Assembly: GCF_900104535.1 (NCBI RefSeq)
Contig: NZ_LT629710.1
Coordinates: 992,001 to 1,056,000 of the forward strand
Source of the DNA: Nakamurella panacisegetis
GTDB taxonomy: Bacteria > Actinomycetota > Actinomycetes > Mycobacteriales > Nakamurellaceae
Length of the DNA: 64,000 nucleotides
Direction: 5' to 3'
Position 1 is the stretch's first letter, and every line of letters starts with the position of its first letter. A model generated the notes under the pieces. That model was not told where the DNA came from and did not search any database. It worked only from the letters and a program-made list of their open reading frames with translations. Below, in pieces: positions 19,543 through 28,167 of the stretch. Made by a program: the position numbers and the translations under genes.

Positions 19543-20429
19543 GCCACGGCCTTCGCGATCGCATCCAGGTTGGACGTCATCCAGGAAACGTAGTCCGTGT
19601 CGGCGGGCAGGGTTTCCCGGACCGGAACCACATTGACGTTGTTGGCCTTGGCCGCGTCCAGTACCTGCTTGGTCTGCGGACCGGTCGTCTGGGCGTTGTA
19701 CACGAGGGCCTTCACCTGCCGGCCGGTGAACAGAGCGAGGGTCTGCGCAACCACGGCCGCTGGGGCGTCACTGTCGCTCTCGACGGCCTGGCTGAACGCC
19801 GCCGGCGTCCGGTCGACCAAACCGCAGGCGGTCAGCAGGTAGAGCGGGACAGGCTCGGTGATCGCGACCCCGACACCCCCGCTCTTCGCCTTGACCGCCG
19901 CCGCCTTGGCCCGGAGCGCGCCCACCCGCGCCACGAAGGTGTTGGTGTTGGCCGCGTAGGTGGCGGCATTGGACGGATCCGCGGCGGCCAGCGCGGTCTC
20001 GATCTGCTCGGCCACCGCGTCGACGGTCGGGAAGTCGTACCAGACGTGTTCGTTCACGTCCGTCCCGGTGTGACCGGAGATCTTGACCGCGTTCAGGACC
20101 TTCGTCGTCGAGCCGGCCGAACTGATCAGGTGGTCGAAGAAGTCGTCGTATCCGCCGCCGTTCTCGATCAGCAGGCGGGCCTTCGAGACGGCCAGCACGT
20201 TCTGCGCATTCGCCTCGTAGGAGTGCGGGTCGGCGGCCGGGTCGGTGATGATCGAGGTGACGGTGACCTTGTCGCCACCGATCGCCGCGGCAATGTTGCC
20301 CCACACGTCGGTCGAGGCGACGACGGCCACCCCGGTCGAGCCGGTGGACGAGGTGGAGGAGCATCCGGCGGCGGCGAGGGTCGCCGCGAGCAGCAGGCCC
20401 CATAGGACCCGGGCGGCGGTGCTGTACAT
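19539..20429 (-). CDS. znuA: Metal (zinc-type) ABC transporter substrate-binding lipoprotein
   Basis: A 296-residue lipoprotein with lipobox AAAGC (Cys ~23). It has the cluster A-1 metal-binding layout: DVWGNIA, a first His in DPHSYE (~68), a second in NEHVWYD (~129), a third toward the C-lobe, and a YNAQTTGPQTKQ helix near the end. It lacks the His-rich loop of many ZnuA proteins. It is the first gene of the operon; the Zur-like box begins 28 bases upstream of the start. Confidence 0.88.
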   Translation of the reverse strand: MYSTAARVLWGLLLAATLAAAGCSSTSSTGSTGVAVVASTDVWGNIAAAIGGDKVTVTSIITDPAADPHSYEANAQNVLAVSKARLLIENGGGYDDFFDHLISSAGSTTKVLNAVKISGHTGTDVNEHVWYDFPTVDAVAEQIETALAAADPSNAATYAANTNTFVARVGALRAKAAAVKAKSGGVGVAITEPVPLYLLTACGLVDRTPAAFSQAVESDSDAPAAVVAQTLALFTGRQVKALVYNAQTTGPQTKQVLDAAKANNVNVVPVRETLPADTDYVSWMTSNLDAIAKAVA

Positions 20430-20456
20430 GTCTGGAACTCCGAATCCGACGGCATT

Positions 20457-20471
20457 TGATAATGGTTCTCA
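20457..20471 (-). promoter_or_regulatory. Zur-type operator upstream of the zinc importer
   Basis: TGATAATGGTTCTCA is a 7-1-7 inverted repeat with five of seven symmetric pairs, close to the Fur-family/Zur consensus TGAAAATGATTTTCA as I know it. It lies in the short gap between znuA and the divergent YigZ gene, where it would cover the znuA promoter. Confidence 0.7.
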
Positions 20472-20525
20472 TATCGTAGACCACCGATGGGATCGCTCGC
20501 GACCAGGGTCGGGGAGGATGGGCCG

Positions 20526-21161
20526 GTGGACCTGTTGACGATCGCCCCCGACGGTGAGGGGTCGGCCGAGATCGAGGTGAAGCGGTCCCGGTTCCTGGCC
20601 GTCGTCGCGCGGATCGACTCCGAGGACGGGGCGAAAGCCCTGCTCGGACAGGCCCGCCGCGAACATCACGACGCCCGTCACCACTGCTCGGCCTTCGTCC
20701 TGCACGTGAACGGGCAAGGTGACCGGACCCGGTCCAGCGACGACGGCGAACCCTCGGGCACGGCGGGCCTGCCCATCCTGCAGGTCCTCCTGGGGGCCGG
20801 CCTGTCCGACGTGGCCGCCGTGGTGACGCGCTACTTCGGCGGCACGCTTCTGGGCGCCGGCGGACTCGTGCGGGCCTACTCCGCGGCCACCGCCGCAGCG
20901 GTGGCGGCCGCCGTCACCGTTCGCCGGCGACGACTGGAGCTACTGACCCTCGCCGTGGACCACGCGGTGGCCGGCCGGGTGGAGTCCGAGTTGCGGTCCC
21001 GCGGTGTGGTGATCACCGGGACCGAATACGGCCCCTCAGCGGTCCTGACCCTGGCCGTGCCCGCCTTCTCCGACGAGGTGGCCGGTACAGTCGCGTCCGT
21101 CACGGCCGGAGCGGGGGTTCTGCGACCGGCCGGCTTTCGTTGGGTCGACGTGCGGAGCTGA
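20526..21161 (+). CDS. YigZ/IMPACT-family protein
   Basis: 211 residues. The N-terminal Impact domain (~10-115) shows EVKRSRFLA, HHCSAFVL, SSDDGEPSGTAGLPIL and VVTRYFGGTLLGAGGLVRAY, the signature of the family. A C-terminal DUF1949-like ferredoxin-fold domain follows. The role may relate to translation factors or proline metabolism, but is not established. GTG 20526 has a strong upstream GGGGAGGA, so I prefer it to ATG 20487, which would run close to the Zur box. It is followed after 5 bases by a phosphatase gene. Confidence 0.88.
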   Translation: MDLLTIAPDGEGSAEIEVKRSRFLAVVARIDSEDGAKALLGQARREHHDARHHCSAFVLHVNGQGDRTRSSDDGEPSGTAGLPILQVLLGAGLSDVAAVVTRYFGGTLLGAGGLVRAYSAATAAAVAAAVTVRRRRLELLTLAVDHAVAGRVESELRSRGVVITGTEYGPSAVLTLAVPAFSDEVAGTVASVTAGAGVLRPAGFRWVDVRS

Positions 21162-21166
21162 TAGCG

Positions 21167-21901
21167 ATGGCCTTGCTGAACTTCCGGGATGTCGCCACCT
21201 CGGGCGACTCCCCTCTGAAACCGGGACGCCTGTTCCGCTCGGCGCAGCCGTTCCACCTGGATGGGGCCGACCTGGCCCTGATCAGCCAAGCCGGCATCCG
21301 CACCATCATCGATCTCCGCGAGCCACACGAGCAGGTGCCCCCGGACTGGGCTCCGGTGCTGCCCTCCGGCGTCCGGGTGGTGCGCCTCCCGGTCGCCGAC
21401 CAGATCCTGCCCTCGGAGGACGAGCAGGCGCCGCCCCGGGCCGCGCGTCCGGAACCCGAATCCATCCCGGAGGGGCACCGCATCCTGGCCGCGTTCTACC
21501 GGGCCATCGTCGACCGGGCCGGCGTCCGGCTGTCCGAACTGGCCACGGTCGTCGCCGACGGCGGGCCGGTCCTGCTGCACTGCGCGGCGGGCAAGGACCG
21601 CACCGGCACCACGGTCGCCCTGCTACTGGATCTGATCGGGACCGATCACGAGGTCATCGTGGCCGACTTCGTCCGGACGACGGACGCCCTGCCGGCCGTG
21701 TTGGCCCAGCTCACCGGCATGGTTCGGCCGGAGAACCGACGCGACCCGGCCAGCATCCCGCCAGGCATCGCGGACGCGCCGGAAAGCGCCATCCGCGCCC
21801 TGCTGACGCATGTGGCGCAAGCCGGCGGTCCGGCCGCCGTCCTTGGGCGCCACGCCGACCGGACGGTGCTGGACCGGCTGGTGGCCACCCTCACGTCCTG
21901 A
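21167..21901 (+). CDS. Tyrosine-protein phosphatase, PtpB/SIW14-like
   Basis: 244 residues. It starts FRDVATSG and LFRSAQPF, as in the actinobacterial PtpB family, and contains the CX5R P-loop HCAAGKDRTGTT near residue 145. A lid-like helical insert and a C-terminal helical part follow. It is expected to dephosphorylate tyrosine, possibly serine/threonine or phosphoinositides. ATG 21167 has GGAG upstream. The last codons and stop are inside an 18-bp tandem duplication. Confidence 0.88.
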   Translation: MALLNFRDVATSGDSPLKPGRLFRSAQPFHLDGADLALISQAGIRTIIDLREPHEQVPPDWAPVLPSGVRVVRLPVADQILPSEDEQAPPRAARPEPESIPEGHRILAAFYRAIVDRAGVRLSELATVVADGGPVLLHCAAGKDRTGTTVALLLDLIGTDHEVIVADFVRTTDALPAVLAQLTGMVRPENRRDPASIPPGIADAPESAIRALLTHVAQAGGPAAVLGRHADRTVLDRLVATLTS

Positions 21902-21922
21902 CCGACCCTCACGTCCTGACCG
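21887..21922 (+). repeat. 18-bp tandem duplication across the phosphatase stop codon
   Basis: Two adjacent perfect copies of ACCCTCACGTCCTGACCG. The stop codon TGA lies in the first copy and is repeated 18 bases later, so the second copy is untranslated. Confidence 0.9.
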
Positions 21923-21943
21923 GCGGCGCCGCCCGGAGCGGCC

Positions 21944-22912
21944 CTACTTCAGAACCCGCCGACGGCGCGCGACCTCGGCCAGCACCACACCGGTGGCGAC
22001 GGACGCGTTCAACGACTCGACCGTGCGGGCCATCGGGATCGACACCGTGACATCGCAGACGGTGCGGGTCAGGCGGGCCAGGCCGCGGCCCTCGGAGCCG
22101 ACGACCAGCACCAACGGGCCGGTGGCGAGATCGAAGTCGTCGGTGTCGACGGTGCCGTCGGCGTCCAGACCGGCGATCATGAGGCCATCGGCGGCGTACT
22201 CCTTGAGGGCGCGGACCAGATTCGTGCACCGAGCGACCCGGATGCGGGCGGCCGTACCGGCGGAGGTGCGCCAGGCGGAGGCGGTGACGCCGGCGGAGCG
22301 ACGTTCCGGGATCAGCACGCCGTGCGCACCGAACGCCGCCGCCGAGCGGATGATGGCGCCGAGGTTGCGCGGATCGGTGACGCCGTCGACGGCGACGATC
22401 AGCGGCGGTCGGCCCGAGTCGCGGGCCCGGGCCAGCAGGTCGTCCGGGTGCGCATAGTCGTACGGCGGGACCTGCAGCGCCAATCCCTGATGGATGGCGT
22501 TCCCGGTCAGCCGATCCATCTCGGGCCGCGAGATGTCCAGCAGCGAGATGCCCTTGTTGCCGGCCAGTGCGACCGCCTCGGCGGTCCGCTCGTCGACCGA
22601 GATGCCCTGGGCCACATACAGAGCCATGGCCGGGACACCGGCCCGCAGGGCTTCGACGACCGGGTTGCGGCCGACCACGGTCTCGGGCAGGTCCCCCCGA
22701 TCCTTGCGCTGCGGACGCCCGTTCGGCGTCGCCTCGCGCCGAGCGGCCGCCGAGGCCCGGCGGGCGGCCGGGTGGCCCGTCCGCTCCGAAGCCGGAGGCG
22801 TCGGTCCCTTCGGCTTGACCCCGCGGCGCGACTGCCCGCCGGAGCCGACCACCGCGCCCTTCTTGGTACCTGTCTTGCGGACCGCCCCGCGGCGCTGGGA
22901 GTTCCCGGCCAT
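21944..22912 (-). CDS. rlmB: 23S rRNA (guanosine-2'-O-)-methyltransferase, RlmB type
   Basis: 322 residues. A basic, low-complexity N-tail (~1-75) is followed by a SpoU substrate-binding domain (~80-155, [11 protein letters not shown]) and a SPOUT methyltransferase knot with [14 protein letters not shown]-like motif 1 ([15 protein letters not shown]), [10 protein letters not shown] (motif 2) and [18 protein letters not shown] (motif 3). It methylates the ribose of a guanosine in 23S rRNA domain V. ATG 22912 is preceded by AGGAAGAGGTG. It follows cysS in the same direction, as in many actinobacteria. Confidence 0.92.
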   Translation of the reverse strand: MAGNSQRRGAVRKTGTKKGAVVGSGGQSRRGVKPKGPTPPASERTGHPAARRASAAARREATPNGRPQRKDRGDLPETVVGRNPVVEALRAGVPAMALYVAQGISVDERTAEAVALAGNKGISLLDISRPEMDRLTGNAIHQGLALQVPPYDYAHPDDLLARARDSGRPPLIVAVDGVTDPRNLGAIIRSAAAFGAHGVLIPERRSAGVTASAWRTSAGTAARIRVARCTNLVRALKEYAADGLMIAGLDADGTVDTDDFDLATGPLVLVVGSEGRGLARLTRTVCDVTVSIPMARTVESLNASVATGVVLAEVARRRRVLK

Positions 22913-22949
22913 GTCGGGGTCACCTCTTCCTGTTTCTTGCGTCTTCACC

Positions 22950-22982
22950 GCACTACATCTGGACACTGCACTACATCTGGAC
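22950..22982 (+). repeat. Short direct repeat between cysS and rlmB
   Basis: Two perfect copies of GCACTACATCTGGAC (22950-22964 and 22968-22982) spaced with period 18, in the leader of rlmB. Confidence 0.85.
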
Positions 22983-23020
22983 CGAACTGACCAGGCACCG
23001 GCCGGGCGGCGCCTGGACCA

Positions 23021-24412
23021 CTACTCGGGATTGACCGACCACACCGGCCCGTCGACCGTGTCCTCGATGGCAAAACCGGCCTGGGCCAAGGTCTTCCGGA
23101 TCGCGTCGGCGGTGGCGAAATCCTTCGCCGCCCGCGCCGCGGCCCGATCGGCCAGCAACTGGGCGATCAGCCGGTCGGTGGCGGCGTGCAGCGAGTCGTC
23201 ACTGCCGGCGTCCACCCACGGGGCCACGAACGGGTCGAGCCCCAGTACGGCGAGCATGCTCCGGATCACTGCGGCCTCGGCCGCCGCCGCGGCGTGATCC
23301 CCGGACGCCAGCGCGGCATTGCCGACGCGCACCCGATCGTGCACCACGGCCAGGGCCCGCGGCACCCCGAGATCGTCGTCCATGGCCTCGACGAACGGCG
23401 CCGGCAGCTCGGCCGTCCCGACCGCACCCACCCGATCGGCCACCCGGTGCAGGAACCCCTCGACCCCGGCGAACGCCTTGGCCGCGTCGTCCAGGGCCTT
23501 GCGGGAGAACTCGATCGAACTGCGGTAGTGGACGCTGATCAGGTAGTACCGCAAGGCGACGGGCCGGGTGTGCTCGGTGATCGCCGGTACGGACAACACG
23601 TTGCCCAGCGACTTCGACATCTTCTCGCCGGCCATCGTCACCCAGTGCGAGTGCATCCAGAAGTTGGCGAACGGATCGCCGACGCCGTGCGACTGGGCGG
23701 CCTCGTTCTCGTGGTGCGGGAAGATGAGGTCCAGTCCCCCGCCGTGGATGTCGAAGGCGCGGCCCAGATAGTTGCGGGCCATGGCCGAACATTCGATGTG
23801 CCAGCCAGGACGCCCTGGCCCCCAGGGCGAGTCCCATGACGGTTCGCCCGGCTTGGCCGCCTTCCACATGGTGAAGTCGGCCGCGTCCTTCTTGCCGGCC
23901 CCCTCGCTCTCGCCCTGCTGCATCTCGTCCAGCCGCTGCCCGGAGAGGAAGCCGTACTCGTCGTCCGAGCGCACCGCGAAGTAGACGTCACCGGCGGCGG
24001 CGTAGGCCTTGCCGGCCTCGATCAACTCGGCGATCATGCCGATGATCTGCGGGATGTGACCGGTGGCGCGGGGTTCGATGGACGGGCGCAGGCAGCCCAG
24101 GGTGTCGTAGGCGTCGGAGAACGCACGCTCGTGCGTGGTGGCCCATTCCCACCAGGGACGCCCGGCCTCGGCCGCCTTGTTCAGGATCTTGTCGTCGATG
24201 TCGGTGACGTTCCGGACGTGCACCACTTCGTATCCGGAGTGGACGAGCCAGCGCCGCAACACGTCGTAGACGATGCCGGCGCCGCGCAGGTGACCGATGT
24301 GCGGAAACCACTGGACGGTCGCCCCGCAGTTGTACAGCGTCACCACACCGGGTCGCAGTGGCTCGAAGGGCCGCACAGTGCGGCTCGCCGTGTCGTACAG
24401 ATGCAGGCTCAC
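23021..24412 (-). CDS. cysS: Cysteinyl-tRNA synthetase
   Basis: 463 residues, the usual length. The class I signatures are HIGH as FPHIGHLRG (~35-43) and KMSKS as GEKMSKSLGN (~270). The zinc-binding CGATV at ~29-33 and the HIECSAM segment fit cysteine recognition, and the C-terminal anticodon-binding helical domain is complete. The longer length and intact C-terminus favour CysS over the mycothiol enzyme MshC, which has the same fold. It charges tRNA-Cys and is probably co-transcribed with rlmB. Confidence 0.93.
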   Translation of the reverse strand: MSLHLYDTASRTVRPFEPLRPGVVTLYNCGATVQWFPHIGHLRGAGIVYDVLRRWLVHSGYEVVHVRNVTDIDDKILNKAAEAGRPWWEWATTHERAFSDAYDTLGCLRPSIEPRATGHIPQIIGMIAELIEAGKAYAAAGDVYFAVRSDDEYGFLSGQRLDEMQQGESEGAGKKDAADFTMWKAAKPGEPSWDSPWGPGRPGWHIECSAMARNYLGRAFDIHGGGLDLIFPHHENEAAQSHGVGDPFANFWMHSHWVTMAGEKMSKSLGNVLSVPAITEHTRPVALRYYLISVHYRSSIEFSRKALDDAAKAFAGVEGFLHRVADRVGAVGTAELPAPFVEAMDDDLGVPRALAVVHDRVRVGNAALASGDHAAAAAEAAVIRSMLAVLGLDPFVAPWVDAGSDDSLHAATDRLIAQLLADRAAARAAKDFATADAIRKTLAQAGFAIEDTVDGPVWSVNPE

Positions 24413-24733
24413 CCGAGCATGGTACGGGGCGCGCCGCCTGCTTCCCCGCCTCCGACGACCATTCGGCCCGGAACCGGCCTACCATCCCGGGAGCCCGTCG
24501 TGTCCCGATCGTCCGCCCGCAGGTCACCAATCCGAACAGGTCGCCTATGACAACGCTTCAGTCACAGCCTTTCGACAGGTCTTGACGGCACGGTCTTCAT
24601 GCAACATGCTGCAACTACGTGATTGGAATTGCGTGTTTCAACCACATTACGATCAGCCTTCTGCATCCATTCAGTCCAGCAGTTCGACCGGGCACCACGC
24701 AAGTCCCCGGCGTCGAAGAGCATGGAGGTGCTC
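24413..24733. promoter_or_regulatory. Divergent promoter region between cysS and the sugar-binding protein gene
   Basis: 321 bases with no supported gene. TTGACG at 24581-24586 is a good -35 candidate for the rightward sugar operon, but the hexamer 17 bases further (CATGCT) is a weak -10. A direct repeat GCAAC-atgct-GCAAC lies at about 24600-24614. GGAGG at 24725 serves the GTG start at 24734. Confidence 0.45.
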
Positions 24734-26155
24734 GTGAAGAAGTCCATCAAGCTGGCCGCCGTCACCCTGGTCGGCGGCCTGGCCCTGGCCGCCTGCGGGT
24801 CGAGCTCGAGCTCGAGTTCGAGTTCGAGTTCGAGTTCGAGTTCGTCCGCCTCGTCGTCGAGCCCGGCTGCCGCCAGCTCGGCCGCGGCGACGTCCGCGTC
24901 GTCCAGTGCCGCCGGATCCTCGTCGGCCGGGTCCTCGTCCGCGGGGAGTTCAGCGGGCGGATCGTCGGCCTCGGGCGCGGCGCCGACCGGTGACACCAGC
25001 CTCAAGACCACGATCAGCATCCTGGCGCCGTCCTACACCGACAGCTCCAAGTCCGACTGGGAGGCGATCATCAAGGGCTACAACGCCCTCTACCCGAACG
25101 TCACCGTCAAGCTGCAGATCGAGGCCTGGACCGGTTTCACCGACAAGGTGCAGACCCGCATCCAGGGCAACGACGCGCCGGACATCCTGAACGACAACAA
25201 CTTCGCCGACTCGGCGAAGGCCAACCTGCTGTACCCGATCACCGACGTCATGTCGGCATCGACGTTCTCCTCGATCGTTCCGAGCCTCGCCGCCAACGGC
25301 AAGGGCACCGACGGAACCCAGTGGGCCGCACCGGACATCGCCTCGGCGCGCATCATGCTGTACAACACCGACCTGTTCAAGCAGGCCGGCATCGCGACCG
25401 CCCCCAAGACGTGGGACGAGTTGCTGGCCGACAGCAAGAAGATCGCCGCCCTCGGCAACGGCATCTCCGGCTACGGCATGCCGATGGGCAAGGAGGAGGC
25501 ACAGGTCGAGTCGACCCTGTGGATCTGGGGCAACAAGGGGGACTGGCTGTCGGGCAAGGACATCAAGGCCAACTCGGACGCCAACATCGCCGCATTCAAC
25601 GAGATGAAGACCTTCATCGACGCCAAGGCGACCCAGCCGAACCCGGGTTCGTCCAACCGTCAGGATGTCGCCGACCTGTTCAACCAGGGCAAGCTGGGCA
25701 TGTACGTCACCCAGCCCGGCCTGGTCGCCGACATGACGAAGAAGTTCCCGAACATCAAGTGGGCCCTGGCTCCGGTCCCGTCCAAGGACGGCGCCACCTC
25801 GGTCGCCCTCGGCGTCACGGACTTCATCCTGGCCTTCAACAACAAGGACGCCACCCGCAAGGCAGCGACCAAGACGTTCCTGGACTACTTCTACCTGCCG
25901 GACGTCTATAACAAGTGGTCCGCGGCGACCGGTCTGCTCCCGGTGACCACCGGCGCGATCAAGCTGCAGGAAGCGGCCACCCCGGCCAACAAGCCGTTCT
26001 ACGAGGCTCTGCCGACCGTGCGGTACCTCCCCCAGGGCAACCCGAAGTGGTCCGCCCTGCAGGATGCACTGCAGGCCAACGGTGGTGAGATCGCCACCTC
26101 TGACGGCAAGACCACTCTGGACGCCATTCAGGCCCAGGTGGACGCCGCCGGCTGA
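24734..26155 (+). CDS. Carbohydrate ABC transporter substrate-binding lipoprotein
   Basis: 473 residues from GTG 24734 (GGAGG five bases upstream; an in-frame ATG at 24722 is the alternative). The lipobox is LAAC (Cys ~20). It is followed at once by an unusual run of sixteen serines and then a Ser/Ala/Gly-rich tether to about residue 90. The mature domain (~95-470) is an MBP-like type I sugar-binding fold (LKLQIEAWTGFTDKVQTRIQG-type start, WIWGNKGDWLSGKD, NKWSAATGLLPVT). It binds the sugar outside the membrane for the two permeases downstream. The sugar is unknown. Confidence 0.9.
   Translation: MKKSIKLAAVTLVGGLALAACGSSSSSSSSSSSSSSSSASSSSPAAASSAAATSASSSAAGSSSAGSSSAGSSAGGSSASGAAPTGDTSLKTTISILAPSYTDSSKSDWEAIIKGYNALYPNVTVKLQIEAWTGFTDKVQTRIQGNDAPDILNDNNFADSAKANLLYPITDVMSASTFSSIVPSLAANGKGTDGTQWAAPDIASARIMLYNTDLFKQAGIATAPKTWDELLADSKKIAALGNGISGYGMPMGKEEAQVESTLWIWGNKGDWLSGKDIKANSDANIAAFNEMKTFIDAKATQPNPGSSNRQDVADLFNQGKLGMYVTQPGLVADMTKKFPNIKWALAPVPSKDGATSVALGVTDFILAFNNKDATRKAATKTFLDYFYLPDVYNKWSAATGLLPVTTGAIKLQEAATPANKPFYEALPTVRYLPQGNPKWSALQDALQANGGEIATSDGKTTLDAIQAQVDAAG
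24800..24841 (+). repeat. Hexanucleotide microsatellite encoding poly-serine
   Basis: Seven tandem 6-base units: two TCGAGC followed by five TCGAGT. They lie directly after the lipobox cysteine codon and encode Ser-Ser pairs. Unit gain or loss changes the serine tether by two residues without altering the frame. Confidence 0.9.
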
Positions 26156-26176
26156 TCCTCTTCGCCCTCCGTGTTC

Positions 26177-26278
26177 GGCATGGATCAACTTCGCAGGCAT
26201 GGACGAAAGTGACGACTCACGTCACTCCAGTCCCACGCCGGCGAAGTTGATCCATGCCTGCGAAGTTGATCCATGCCC
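26177..26278. repeat. Intercistronic inverted and direct repeat element
   Basis: A perfect 26-bp inverted repeat, arms 26177-26202 and 26252-26277, lies between the binding-protein and first permease genes. The second arm belongs to two tandem copies (period 19) of GCGAAGTTGATCCATGCC at 26241-26258 and 26260-26277. In RNA it would make a long stable stem with a ~49-base loop. Such structures often stabilise the upstream binding-protein message and lower permease expression. Confidence 0.85.
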
Positions 26279-26308
26279 TACCCAGCCCAGCCCGGCGAAA
26301 GGCCAGCG

Positions 26309-27256
26309 ATGACGACGACGGTGACACCCCCGACGACGACGGCAGAGGCGGTGACCGACCGTCCTTCGAAGGCTCCGGGCCGGACACGGCAGACGATGAC
26401 GGCGCTGCCGTGGCTGACGCCGGCGCTGATCCTGATCATCGGCGTCGTGCTGTACCCGGCCGGCTACATGATCTACACGGCGTTCCGCAAGATCACCAAG
26501 GTCGGTACCGACACCGGCGCCGCCGGCTGGAACAACTTCAAGCTCGCGCTGACCTTTCCCGGCGTCAACATCGGGCACGTCTTCGTCAACACCTTCGTCT
26601 GGGTCATCGTGGTGGTGGCGTTCACCGTCGTCATCTCCCTGGCCCTGGCCCAGTTCCTGAACAAGGCGTTCCGCGGCCGGAAGGTCGTCCGGCTGGCCGT
26701 CATCGTGCCGTGGGCCGCTTCGGTGGTGATGACGACCTCGGTGTTCCAGTACGGGCTGAACCCCGACTACGGGATCATCAACAAGTTCCTGGTCGACATC
26801 GGGATCCTTTCCGCGCCCTACGGTTTCACCCAGCAACAGGGGCCGGCGTTCATCGTGGCCATGGTGGTGGCGATCTTCGTGTCGCTGCCGTTCACCACGT
26901 ACACCATCCTGGCCGGGCTGCAGGCGGTGCCGGGTGATGTCATCGAGGCGGCCCACGTCGACGGGGCCGGCGCGACCGCCCGCTACTTCCGGATCGTGCT
27001 GCCGATCCTGCGGCCGGCCCTCGCGGTCGCCGTACTGATCAACATCATCAACGTGTTCAACTCGCTGCCGATCCTCAAGGTGCTGACCGGCTCACTGCCC
27101 GGTTACGCCTCCGACATCACCACCACGCTGATCTTCAAGTACAAGACGACCCTCGGACCCGGTGTCGCGTCGGCCCTCTCGGTGGTCAACTTCCTGGTCT
27201 GTCTGCTGATCATCGGCATCTACCTCGTCGTCGTGAAGCCCACCAAGGAGCGTTGA
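26309..27256 (+). CDS. Sugar ABC transporter permease (MalF/UgpA-type)
   Basis: A 315-residue membrane protein with six predicted helices, starting with WLTPALILIIGVVLYPAGYMIYTAF. The BPD-transp-1 coupling motif EAAHVDGAGATARYFRIVLPIL (EAA...G, ~residues 212-233, read as two blocks) contacts the ATPase. The Thr-rich N-terminus (MTTTVTPPTTT) is unremarkable. ATG 26309 lies soon after the inverted-repeat element and is the second gene of the operon. It pairs with the permease that begins one base after its stop codon. Confidence 0.9.
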   Translation: MTTTVTPPTTTAEAVTDRPSKAPGRTRQTMTALPWLTPALILIIGVVLYPAGYMIYTAFRKITKVGTDTGAAGWNNFKLALTFPGVNIGHVFVNTFVWVIVVVAFTVVISLALAQFLNKAFRGRKVVRLAVIVPWAASVVMTTSVFQYGLNPDYGIINKFLVDIGILSAPYGFTQQQGPAFIVAMVVAIFVSLPFTTYTILAGLQAVPGDVIEAAHVDGAGATARYFRIVLPILRPALAVAVLINIINVFNSLPILKVLTGSLPGYASDITTTLIFKYKTTLGPGVASALSVVNFLVCLLIIGIYLVVVKPTKER

Positions 27257-27257
27257 G

Positions 27258-28154
27258 ATGACCACCACCGTGGCACCGCCGCCGGCCACCGTCACCCCGA
27301 AGCCCAAGAAGGTGCGCAGCACGGGCGTGAACAAGCCGCCGAACAAGATCGGCATGCTGATCGGCTCCATCGTCGTCGTCGCCGTGTTCGTCGCCCCGTA
27401 CCTGATCATGCTGTTCGGGTCCCTGAAGACGCAGCCGGAGATCACCCACATCCCGCCGGTCTACTTCGGCCACGCGTTCGTGTTCAGCAACTACGCGACC
27501 ATGTGGTCCTCCGACGTCGACCCGCTGTCCGGCCTGATCGCCACCGTGGTGATCTCCGTCTTCGCCACGCTGCTGGTGCTGGTGGCCGCCACCCCGGCCG
27601 CCTATTACCTGGCGCGCTTCAGATTCCCGGGCCGATTGGCTTTCCTGTTCCTGGTCTTGATCACCCAGATGTTGCAGCCCACCGTGCTGGCCGTCGGCCT
27701 GTTCCGGGAATTCCTCCAGCTGGGTATCAACGACACCTGGTTCGCGATGATCCTGGTGAACGGCGCGTTCAACCTGGCCTTCGCGATCTGGATCATGCAG
27801 GCCTTCTTCGCCTCGGTGCCGAAGGAGGTCGACGAAGCCGCGGTGCTCGACGGTGCCTCGAAACTTCAGGTGTTGTTCCGGGTTTCGCTCCCGCTGGTCT
27901 GGCCCGGCATCGTCACCGCGATCATCTTCGTGTTCGTCTCCTCCTGGAACGAGTACGCCGCGTCGTCGGTGATCATGACGACGAACAGCAAGCAGCCCCT
28001 GACCGTTTCGCTGCCCCGGTTCTTCGGTCTTTACACCGCCGAATGGCAGTACGTGTTCGGGGTGTCGATCGTCGCGATCGTTCCCGTCGTCGTGCTCTTC
28101 GCCTTCATTGAAAAACGGCTGATCGGCGGTCTCACCGCCGGCGCCGTCAAATAG
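27258..28154 (+). CDS. Sugar ABC transporter permease (MalG/UgpE-type)
   Basis: 298 residues with six predicted membrane helices. The EAA loop is VDEAAVLDGASKLQVLFRVSLPL (~192-214, two blocks), and the FVSSWNEYAAS segment is typical of the MalG partner. Its start is one base after the previous stop, indicating coupling. With its partner it forms the translocation pore; no ATPase follows in the operon. Confidence 0.9.
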   Translation: MTTTVAPPPATVTPKPKKVRSTGVNKPPNKIGMLIGSIVVVAVFVAPYLIMLFGSLKTQPEITHIPPVYFGHAFVFSNYATMWSSDVDPLSGLIATVVISVFATLLVLVAATPAAYYLARFRFPGRLAFLFLVLITQMLQPTVLAVGLFREFLQLGINDTWFAMILVNGAFNLAFAIWIMQAFFASVPKEVDEAAVLDGASKLQVLFRVSLPLVWPGIVTAIIFVFVSSWNEYAASSVIMTTNSKQPLTVSLPRFFGLYTAEWQYVFGVSIVAIVPVVVLFAFIEKRLIGGLTAGAVK

Positions 28155-28167
28155 CAAAGGACCTTTC

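Noticed and set aside
23021-24412. MshC (mycothiol cysteine ligase) instead of CysS
   Set aside because: The length of 463 residues and full anticodon-binding C-terminus fit CysS; MshC is shorter.
24800-24841. Possible CRISPR or regulatory repeat array at the TCGAGT units
   Set aside because: Units are contiguous with no spacers and encode serine in frame inside a lipoprotein gene.
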